A DNA stretch of 64,000 bases from NCBI GenBank assembly GCA_010909165.1, contig VJWM01000135.1, forward strand, positions 1-64,000, read 5' to 3'. Position 1 is the stretch's first letter, and each line of letters begins with the position of its first letter. The translations under genes were made by a program, and so were the position numbers. The notes below the pieces were generated by a model that was not told the DNA's origin, did no database searches, and worked only from the letters and a program-made list of their open reading frames with translations. Shown piece after piece: positions 56,007 through 64,000 of the stretch. This stretch comes from Anthoceros angustus (taxonomy: Eukaryota > Streptophyta > Anthocerotopsida > Anthocerotales > Anthocerotaceae).

Positions 56007-57699
56007 ATGAGGAGGCTGCTCGCCGATTACGCGCGGGGAAGCTCGCTCGCGTCCGCGCCCGGCCGAGGCGCGATCGGCTGCTGCAGGCGGCTCGCGCATT
56101 CCGGTTTGGAGGCGGCGCGGCCGGCTGCGATTCTGGCTGTCGGCACCGCCGTGCCGCCGCAGTGCATCGAGGAAGTAGACCATTTCCCCGATTTCGTGTT
56201 CGGGAGCTGCAGCGGCCAGAGGGAGGAGCTCAAGGACAAGTTCGCTCAGATCTGTAAGTGGCCCACTTGCTGGAGTGCGTCGTGCGTCGCGCGTCGTGGT
56301 GACGGTGACGGTGACGAGTCGAGGTGATGTGACGACTCGGGTTCACATGTTCACGACTGGGTGTGATTTGTGATGATCGCTTCGGGTGGGGCAGTAACGC
56401 TTATGATAACGATTGTGCAGGCCGGAGCACGGGTGTGAGACGGCGGTACCTGAGCGTGTCCAAGGAGCTGCTGCAGGGGCTCCCGAGCGTCGGGCCGTCG
56501 CTCAGCGCCAGAGAGGAGATCGTGAAGCGAGAGGTCCCCTTGCTGGCGGCCAAGGCTGCCGTGAAGGCGATTCAGGAGTGGGGGCGCCCGAAGTCGGAGA
56601 TTACGCACGTCGTGATGGCGGCCACCGGAGGCGTGTCCTGCCCCGGCGCGGACGCATCTCTGGTCCAGATCCTGGACATGGCGCCGGATACGCAGCGTGT
56701 GATGCTGTACCAGCTGGTAAGGAAAATGGAACATCTTGCACCGTTGGTCAGATCGAGATTGCTCCCCAGGCAGATGCAGCCTGTGAAAAATTTCGAAACT
56801 TGATTGTAATTCTGTGGTCTTCCGTTGGTGTCCTCGATCAGGCTTGTTCCGCAGGCGGAACCGCGCTGCGCGTTGGCAAGAATTTTGCGGAGGCCAATCC
56901 CGGGGCCCGGGTGCTGGTGGTGACGAGCGAGGTGACGCTGGCGCATTTCCAAGTTCCCAGTCGTGAGCGGAAAGACGCGCTGGTGCAGACTGCATTGTTC
57001 GGAGACGGCGCTGCTGCGGTGGTTCTTGGAACAGATCCCAGGCCCGGGATCGAGCGGCCTCTCTACGAGCTGCATTGGACGGGGCAGAGGTTGGTCCCGG
57101 GCAGCGCGGACACTGTGACCGGCGACACCACGGAGGCCGGGTTCGTGTATCGGTTGACGAAGGATCTGCCGGGTCTGGTGGAACGGAACGTGGAGGATTT
57201 TCTGTCAGGGATAGTCACTGCGGCGGGGCTGAACCACGTGAAGAACGCCGCCAGACATCGACGTTCTGTCGACGCCAGCTACCTGTACTACCAGAAGCTG
57301 GCGGAGGATGTCGCTCTTCTCCAACTTGCGGCGGCAAGTGGCGCCAATTGCGGGCAGCAGTACGCCAGGCAGATGCACACGCAACCGGATCCGCAGGGCC
57401 GCGCTCTGACCTGGAACGACATGTTCTGGATCATGCATCCCGGGGGTCCCGCGATCATCGACGGGGTAGAGCGGGGGCTGCAGCTGTGCGCCAGCAAGTT
57501 GGATTGCACTCGGTGGATGTTGGCCAATTACGGCAACCTGGCGTCATCGTCCATATTTTTCGTTATGGATCGGATGCTCAAGGTGTCGCAGCAGGAAGGC
57601 AGATCGACAACAGGCCTGGGCAGCGACTGGGGCATCATCGCGGCCTTCGGCCCCGGCATCACCATGGAAGCGGCGGTTGTGAAAAGCTGCCTCTTGTGA
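56007..57699 (+). CDS. Type III polyketide synthase 2, divergent
   Basis: Three exons (56007-56253, 56421-56716, 56842-57699) with both introns at the same positions as in PKS1; about 465 residues against about 390-400 for CHS. A basic, Arg/Ala-rich N-terminal leader of about 40 residues (MRRLLADYARGSSLASAPGR) could be a targeting peptide. The catalytic triad is present: Cys in YQLACSAGGT, His in FWIMHPGGPAIIDGVE, Asn in NYGNLASSS. Differences from CHS are notable: QGCFAG is LACSAG, the Ser next to the catalytic Asn (NMSS) is Ala (NLAS), and about 40 extra residues with SYLYYQKLAEDVALLQLAAA lie before TWNDMFW. The gatekeeper-region Phe in [13 protein letters not shown] is kept. The frame is intact. 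The product cannot be inferred; starter specificity is probably not that of CHS. Confidence 0.93.
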
Positions 57700-57888
57700 G
57701 TGACATGGGGCCTGAGGCAGTCACAACTTGGGCCTGTAGCAGTCACAACTTGGGCCTGTAGCAGTCACAAGTTCAGGCCCAAGTATGCGACATGTTCTTG
57801 TCCAGCGTAGTTTTTACCGGTGTAACATAGCTTGTGTACATTATGTAGACTTAGATAGCCTGTAGGCAAATGGGTGTGATGTCCATCA

Positions 57889-59404
57889 TCACAAGGGAAG
57901 GTGGACAAGAGGGGACAGTTGGGATGCAAGCGTCACAAGGTCCGCATCGGTGAAGGAATCATCGAAGCAAATGTACCTCGACTGAGCTACCCCTACGGAA
58001 CTGGAGCTATGACGCTCAAAGACGTGAACATGTGCGTGGGCAGCGTGCGTCACAGTCACGTGTGCCAGAAGCCCCTTTTGCTGCATCTCCTTCGCGCCTG
58101 TTTGCATCCAGGGAAGCGAGTCAGATGCTTTGACGTCAGCAGATTTCATTCTCAAGCAGCTTTAGAAGATGAAGGTGTTCACGAGTTGGTGGTGTATTAT
58201 CATCATACCTTTGAGATAAGCGATGGTAGGAGTAGCATTTTTTTCCACGAAATCAGGCCCTGTGATGAGAGCAGGGTTTACTACCAGCATGCGGACGCCT
58301 GTTTCCTTGGCTAGATTCCGAGCTGCCTTCTCTGCCTCGGTCTTGGCTAATGCAAACCACAGCTGCACTTGACACAATATTTGCAGGCTCTGTGAATCAC
58401 ATTCATAAGATTGTTTTCGTATTGTGCAATGTCCTAGGGCTGCTTGCGATCGATACCTTTTTCTGTCTGCAAAGCTGGGAGTCACTGTACAGAAGGCGCG
58501 TCGAGCTGAGATTCATCAGCTTGTAGCAGCAGGAGCCACTGCTTGAACAGGAACAGGTATGGCGGGATGTGTCGACGACGTGCACATTTTGGTCCGCGGT
58601 GTTGATGCTTCCTGTGAGGTGAGTGTCGGTCAAGAGCATTTGGTCACACCACACAATGGTAGCGGCCGAGGAGGTAAGAATTAAAGTGGACACTGTTTCG
58701 GCTCTCGCACATGCTGCTACTACGTTGCTAGTTCCCTTCACCTCTGCATCCACCGTATGCTCCTGCCATCACAATTTCAGACCAAAACAAATCAGGGAGC
58801 TGGTGGGCACAAAGCAAACTTCCAATTTGAGCCCGGGTTGATCAATCGCATGCGCATGGCACCTGGTATCCCGAGATGGAGTTTGGATCTACGAACGAGA
58901 CGGTGTGAAAAATGGCATCGCAGCCTTGGAGCGCAGCAACTGTGTCGTCAAGATCCATCACATCGAAATCCACAAGCTCTAGACATGTCACCTTATCTCC
59001 TGCATTAAGCTCCGTGAGGAACTGCTCGATGGCCCTCTCCCTTGCCTCCGTATCTGCGCCATCCCCACAGTCTGCATGTACTCAGTAATGGCTTCCAATG
59101 GTAGCTCGAAACCCGCATAATTTGAAACATGAAATTCTTCAAGGTTGGAGAAGGTGGAAATCGAAAGAGCCTCCAGCCACGTACCAGGCATTCTTTGCAC
59201 AATAGCCCGAACTCTGTACCCCTTCCGGAGAAGGAGTTTCACTATTTCAACCCCCAGAAAGCTCCAACCTCCCGTCACTCCCACCATCGTGCCGAAGCCA
59301 GAGATTTGATCGTCTCTCGGCCATGGATGGGCCGGGGGGCCAGTTGCCCCTAGGTCTGAACAGGAAACACAGCTTTGAGGCACAGGAGTTGCTATCTTCA
59401 ACAT
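57889..59404 (-). CDS. SNL6 / cinnamoyl-CoA reductase-like extended SDR
   Basis: Five phase-consistent exons (59185-59404, 58863-59071, 58457-58762, 58209-58362, 57889-58097) give about 365 residues. The first exon has the NAD(P)-binding turn VGVTGGWSFLGVEIVKLLL (TGxxxxxG). Exon 2 gives LDDTVAALQGCDAIFHTVSF, exon 3 VDAEVKGTSNVVAACARA and the catalytic-Ser strand LILTSSAATIVW. The exon 3/4 join gives LCRQKK|LWFALAKTEAEKAA, where the YxxxK of active reductases is FALAK: Lys kept, Tyr replaced by Phe. The end matches SNL6-type proteins (YLKGAKEMQQKGLLAHVTVT, then RYICFDD). CCR converts hydroxycinnamoyl-CoAs to aldehydes for lignin-type units; SNL6-like members are linked to lignin and defence. 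Part of exon 3 (SINTADQNVHVVDTSRH onward) aligns poorly and may hide another intron. Convergent with PKS2. Confidence 0.85.
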
Positions 59405-60103
59405 ACTGGAGACCGGAATTTAGGCAGATTTGGGGTATCGTAACAGCAACGCCTGAAGTAGAAACTACATGCTAGCGCTGATGCGGGAGCCTCACCTAAC
59501 CTTGAGCATGCAGCTTTCATGGGGTCACCAGCAAGCTGTTGCTCAGCTCACGGCAGATCTAACATTGTCCCATCAATTGGACTCTGCGGAGAGCTGCCGG
59601 AGGACGACTTCTCATTTCATGCAAGACTGATTGATGGCGAACCTGAGCCTAGCGACAAGGACAGTGGAACACAGGGCACACCAATGCTCACCAATCCGAA
59701 TTTATATAGACCCACATACAGGATTTACAGATTCTCAAAGATTTAAAGCCCCGCCGTCAGCTTATAAGCCAAGCGAGGCTGCACACAGTCCCATTCACCG
59801 GACAGCTACATACGTTCCTTTCTCATACGACCTAATGCTTGTCCTGGCAAACTGCATCAAAGGGGTTTATGTCGCCCAGGGAGGTTGAGGCCGGAAAGTA
59901 AAAAGGAGAGCGCGGAACGGAAAGAAAAAGGTTCGTGACAAGATCGGTGAACATCCGTCACCGATCTGCTCAGGGATTGTGTACATTATACAGTAAAAGT
60001 TGTTACAGAGAGTCTCGCGCAGTGCCTACCAAGGACTGTAGCTGTAGCAATTCCTAGTAGACGCAAGAACAAAACTCTCAAACGTTGTTTTCGTTGAAGG
60101 ACT
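59405..60103. other. Intergenic between SNL6-like gene and protease
   Basis: No gene supported. It includes the likely promoter of the SNL6-like gene and the 3' flank of the protease gene. Confidence 0.5.
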
Positions 60104-61138
60104 TCAAGACGCAGTGGGAAACGAGGCATCCTGGTACATGCCACACAAGCCGTCCGAGCCTCCCACCCGCTGGATGCGCATGTATCCGCTTTCGCCCCAG
60201 CTCGTGCCCCAAGAATTCTTGAGGCGCCAGAAGTCAGTCCCACTCGATGTGCCCCACCCGACTGCTAACACAGCGTGATCCAAATCCGTGTCGCAATCTC
60301 CGGTGAACACGCCCGAGGCATAAGACTGAAAATCTCTGCCTCCGCCAGCGATTGCCACACTGACGGGTTGCCTAGAAACAGCAGCCATCAAAGCACTCTG
60401 ACTGCTACCCACGTTTTGGTATCCGGTGATGGTAACGACATGGCGATTCTCCTTCCCTGAGTTACAGTTGCCATCTGAAGCTGTGTAGGTGTAGTCAGTT
60501 TCCGAGTCGATACCTCCATTACTCGAGATAAAATCAAACGCATACTGCATGTTTCCACCAGTGCAACCAGAACAGTCGCTCACACAATCGACTAACTCTT
60601 GCTCCGAGAGAGACACTGTTCTGTTGGTGCTTATGGCATGAATAGCTTCCACGGCTCCAGTTGCTGAAAATGCCCAACAACTGCCACAACTGCCTTGGTT
60701 CTTCACACCCGTCACGACACCATGGTCCACCCAATTGTACGAACTTGCCTGCGTTAACGGAGCATTATATGAGAATGTAGGTGCTGTCTTGTTCCTTGCC
60801 GGAATGTACCCATTTGCATATCGCTGATGCTCATCGGTGGCGAGATCTGAAAACGCGTTCAAACCCAAAACGTAGGTGACGTTTTGATTTCGAGCATGGA
60901 TGTAATGCAGGTTGTCGATGAAGATCTCCAGACGCCGTTGTCTCTCCGTCTCGTCGTGATACGCTTTCTGGAATCGTGCGGCCCAGGAATCGAACAATCG
61001 CTCCGTACGCTCATGCGATGTCAAATCACTCGGCTCGTAACCTGTGATACTAGAGTCCAGCACGCGAGTGCTATGTGTGCCTTTCAGGGAAACTACTCCT
61101 AGAAGCAACACTGCCAAGAGCATTCTACTAATAGCCAT
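60104..61138 (-). CDS. Papain-type cysteine protease (C1A), vacuolar/secreted
   Basis: Intronless frame of 344 residues from the methionine at 61138 ([20 protein letters not shown]), which is an obvious signal peptide; a longer in-frame start at 61219 would bury it. The propeptide has the ERFNIN pattern ([20 protein letters not shown]) and a [14 protein letters not shown] (GNFD-like) segment. The mature enzyme begins near [15 protein letters not shown]. The oxyanion Gln and catalytic Cys are in [12 protein letters not shown], the His in [11 protein letters not shown] and the Asn in [11 protein letters not shown]. It also has SEQELVDC and [14 protein letters not shown]. There is no C-terminal granulin domain. 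Such proteases act in vacuole, wall or senescence proteolysis. The absence of introns, unusual next to its spliced neighbours, suggests retroposition or intron loss. It appears complete. Confidence 0.96.
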   Translation of the reverse strand: MAISRMLLAVLLLGVVSLKGTHSTRVLDSSITGYEPSDLTSHERTERLFDSWAARFQKAYHDETERQRRLEIFIDNLHYIHARNQNVTYVLGLNAFSDLATDEHQRYANGYIPARNKTAPTFSYNAPLTQASSYNWVDHGVVTGVKNQGSCGSCWAFSATGAVEAIHAISTNRTVSLSEQELVDCVSDCSGCTGGNMQYAFDFISSNGGIDSETDYTYTASDGNCNSGKENRHVVTITGYQNVGSSQSALMAAVSRQPVSVAIAGGGRDFQSYASGVFTGDCDTDLDHAVLAVGWGTSSGTDFWRLKNSWGTSWGESGYMRIQRVGGSDGLCGMYQDASFPTAS

Positions 61139-61576
61139 GGATAGTGTGACAGAATCACCTCCAGGGGCCAAGTTGGGGGAAGGGAAAGGATTGGGAGGCA
61201 CTCGCAACACTCCTGACACAAGCGTATTTCCCTTTCACGTCCTTGCCTCTTAAAGTAGAGACATTTCCATCTAGCATGCGTCCCGATCTACCACTACAGG
61301 TCTGGCAGATCCACGAAGATGATCTCCCGGCTGCGTCCCAAAGACTCTATGCGGGGAAGGATGTACCCGAATTCGGAAGTAGTTGGACATACTTACTGTA
61401 TGTGCCGTGGAGCAAGGCACATGCTGCAGTGCTTTCAAAATCTCATACTTGAACAGCTGGACGCGGCCAACCGGTTCTGCTTTGGGGACCGGCAAGTTCA
61501 ACGACTTCTGCAGATATGAGTACTGACTGCGTTCAGCCTTTCAAATAAGAGGTAACACCTCCGTAGCTGTCTTTTC

Positions 61577-62470
61577 TTAAAGGGGTTCCCAAAACCTGGT
61601 CGGGAGGTTGGGAGCTGGAGTCTCTGTCGGCACTTGATGGGGTGCACTTTCCTTAGACGAATCACACAACTTCACGAAAGCTGCGACCAGGAATGGAATT
61701 AGGGTATGAAATGACGGATTTGCGACCACCTTCCAATGTTACACACATACCTTCACAGTCTTCCACTATCTTGCTCTTCTGTGAAGAGTCCTTTGCAGGG
61801 TAGAGCTTGTGTGCTTGCTGGAGCTTCAAAGAATACCTCTCCAGACCTTCCATCTCCTTACGTAAGTAAGCTGCTCGGCTTTCTTCCTACACACTCCAGA
61901 GAGATTCCACCGATTGTTTCTGTTAGATGACAACACAAGTCGCTTCTTCCTACAAATATCAGCAGCTGCATCCAACAGCCCACTCACAGCATCGGCTTGG
62001 ATACTCCAGTGTCTCAGTTCCTCGAGAAGTTTGCTGGAATCAGCACAAGTGTCAATGTCATTTCTCGAGTAACTTGAAGGCTGCCATAACAGTCAAACTC
62101 CAGCATCATGTCTGTGCTAGAGAAAAGAGTGGGCAAAGTCAGGCTTATTGAACCACACAAGGAGACTTGCAGCAAGCAAGGTGGTAGTAGAAAGCCTGCC
62201 GCCAAATACCGTTTCAGGTTTAGACTCGGTTTGAGCAGCAGCCGATAAGGAATTGCAGTATTCTCCCCATCGGATTAAGCTCTCAAAAGCCTTTTCTTGA
62301 ACCTTTTGGTACAACCTATCCACAGCCTAATTCGAACAAGCCACAAGTGAACGACCCACCTCATTGTGTCCTCCGCATCAGGAAAGAGAGCCTGTTTAAT
62401 CAGGCATTCAGTTACCTCCTGCAAAGCAACTAAATCCTCCTCTCTCTGCAGGTCCATTGCAGCATGGCTG
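61577..62470 (-). CDS. Unrecognised multi-exon gene, partial model
   Basis: Minus-strand exons with plausible joins: 61577-61680 (FVKLCDSSKESAPHQVPTET ... TRFWEPL, stop) and 61751-61856 (EMEGLERYSLKLQQAHKLYP ... SKIVEDCE), which join in frame through a split codon. Further 5' are coding-like pieces near 61960-62090 (SSKLLEELRHWSIQADAVSG ... LDAAADIC), 62215-62325 (LYQKVQEKAFESLIRWGEYC ... ESKPET) and about 62370-62470 (EDLVALQEVTECLIKQALFP). These predict mostly helical, coiled-coil-prone protein. I do not recognise the family and several joins are unsettled, so the structure between 61857 and 62470 is provisional. Confidence 0.55.
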
Positions 62471-62927
62471 GATCATCCAACAATGTTCAGAAGAAGGGAG
62501 TGAGAAAGAAGAAAGCTTGTCCGCCAGTCAGTAATGAATCAAAGCCTTACGTTTCCATGAGATTGAAACCTCTGATAGCCATCTCCTCAGCCTGCGCAAT
62601 GTTCAAACCATATCAGACCAACCCTGCCAAACAGCATAGCCTCAAGCAGCTGATTTACTGTCGCAATAATTGACCGGATGCACTGTCAGAATTTGCATAG
62701 GTGAAGAAGAGACGGCGCAATCCGTGACCTGAGAGAGGACTGTCGTTAAGAGCTCTTCAGATTGCGGTGGCTCCATCACGTCCATTTAGGAGTCCTGTTC
62801 CAGAGCATTCTTGCGCCGCCCATCTCCAAACCTGGTCCAAGCGGCACAGGCGGGAATTCGAACAGTGTAGCCGTGTAGCCCTAAACTGGAAACTTGTGCT
62901 GCGACCCTCTCCTGGATACAGCTGCCG

Positions 62928-64000
62928 ATGCTGAGAATGGTGGCTTCCGCGAGCAGCATCAGGCTGCCATTCGTTCCAAAGCTGGGAGGTTCTACGATGT
63001 TGAAGGAATCCGTGCCTCAGTTGCTGTCCAAGCCTGCGCTGCCGTCATCCTTGTCTCGGAAGCCTTTTCAAAGCCGCTATTCAGGAGGCAGGCGTGGAGG
63101 CAGGAGGCTGGTGTGCCTCACTTCTTCAAGCAAGGATGAGGCTGCCACAGGAGTGGAGTGCAACAGCTCCTATGCACCACCGTGGTTCAGGTGAATTCAG
63201 CGCCGAATCATGCCTCTCGTGTAATGGAAAATGTAGTACTGGGCAAAAGCTGACAGGGCTCAAATTTCAGTGCAGTGTGGCGCCAATGATGGACTGGACG
63301 GACAACCACTTCCGCACCCTGGCCCGTCTCATGTCGAGCTGCTCCTGGCTGTACACCGAAATGGTTGTGGCCGACACCATTGTGCATCAAGTTGACAACT
63401 TGGTATGTAGTTTTTTGGATGTTCATCCCATCAGTGTATTGTTTCACACTTGGTTTGTCGTTTCTGATCCTGATTTGTTGAAACAGGACAGGCTACTGCA
63501 ATATCCAGAATTCCAACACCCAATTGTCCTCCAGCTTGGTGGAAGCAGTCCTGCAAAGCTGGCAACAGCGGCCCGGCTTGCAAGTGCATATGGCTATGAT
63601 GAGTTCAACTTCAAGTATGCCCCAGCTCTGCGACAGGTTTTTTGATTCAGTGCCTTTTTTCTCAGTCACTGTTACTTTGTAAGATCTTACAAAGCTGTGA
63701 ATGGCAGTTGTGGATGCCCAAGTAGCAAGGTGGCTGGTGCTGGTTGTTTTGGAGCCCGCCTGATGATGGAGCCTGTGGTACTCTTTCTATTGCTCTCTGG
63801 CATGCACATTGGGGGCTGTCAAGAGCCGTTTGTAATCCAAGCTTAAATTTTCTGTGGAGTGGAGAGGTTGCTGGTCTGTTTATGTTGGAACTGCTCTTCA
63901 GCTTGTAGGTCAAGCGATGAGCGCAATTGCAGAGGCATCAACTACACCAGTGACCGTCAAGTGCAGGATTGGAGTTGATGATTTTGATTCATATGAGCAC
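62928..64000 (+). CDS. tRNA-dihydrouridine synthase, DusA-like (3' end beyond window)
   Basis: Exons 62928-63190, 63276-63402, 63487-63614, 63708-63777 and 63902 onward keep phase throughout. The first exon is a Ser/Arg-rich leader (MLRMVASASSIRLPFVPKLG) suggesting plastid or mitochondrial import. It joins SVAPMMDWTDNHFRTLARLM, the FMN-binding start of the Dus TIM barrel. LYTEMVVADTIVH, HPIVLQLGGSSPAKLA and YGDYDE-like YGYDEFNFNCGCPSSKV follow. The last reaches GAGCFGARLMMEPV, with the GCPS cysteine used as general acid in Dus enzymes. VTVKCRIGVDDFDSYEH is the RNA/substrate-side lysine strand. Dus reduces uridine to dihydrouridine in the D loop of tRNA. The match to DusA (GCPS...GxFGAxLM, VKxRIG) is good. 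Truncated only by the window end. Confidence 0.93.

Noticed and set aside
1-64000. CRISPR arrays, bacterial operons, riboswitches
   Set aside because: The window is spliced eukaryotic DNA. The repeat arrays lack the regular spacing and unique spacers of CRISPR, and no conserved riboswitch core was seen.

Overview
The window is nuclear DNA of a land plant. Spliceosomal genes have mostly short introns (about 65-180 bp, the longest about 540 bp). Plant-specific families are present: type III polyketide synthase with the conserved first intron, vacuolar processing enzyme, plastid-type Nudix 23 and a cinnamoyl-CoA reductase-like SNL6 family member. The short introns and uneven gene density fit a non-seed plant (lycophyte or bryophyte) better than a seed plant. 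That is inference, and I cannot name the species.

Layout. 1-7.5 kb is a mosaic of broken LINE retroelement pieces and short reused repeat modules, with two 5S rRNA-derived segments. 7.6-8.4 kb holds a decayed legumain/VPE gene. 9.6-16.4 kb has a MYND/MSS51-like gene (+), a CENP-C gene (-) and a ZIP metal transporter (-). 16.4-28.9 kb is repeat-rich: a TTAA-flanked inverted-repeat element, a MULE fragment, retroelement-like ORFs with a minisatellite, tandem repeats and one long disordered ORF. 28.9-41.1 kb is the gene-dense core: RAD16 (+), an unrecognised acidic protein (-), TMEM234-like (-), Nudix hydrolase 23 (+), MAM33/p32 (-) and a nucleotide-sugar transporter (+). 41.9-57.7 kb holds two type III PKS paralogues (both +), about 12.7 kb apart, with a tRNA-Asp, a small LEA-like gene, a segmental duplication and a MITE between them. 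57.9-64 kb has an SNL6-like reductase (-, convergent with the second PKS), a papain-type protease (-), an unrecognised multi-exon gene (-) and a DusA-like dihydrouridine synthase (+) cut by the window end.

Most genes look like ordinary housekeeping genes. The part that may work together is the PKS/SNL6-like block. Type III PKSs extend CoA esters, and SNL6/CCR-like enzymes belong to the family that reduces hydroxycinnamoyl-CoAs. PKS1 carries a frameshift, and PKS2 and the reductase both depart from the canonical active-site residues, so new chemistry or decay are both possible.

Gene models were assembled by eye from reading frames, splice sites and phase. Family assignments are from recognised motifs; no database search was possible.
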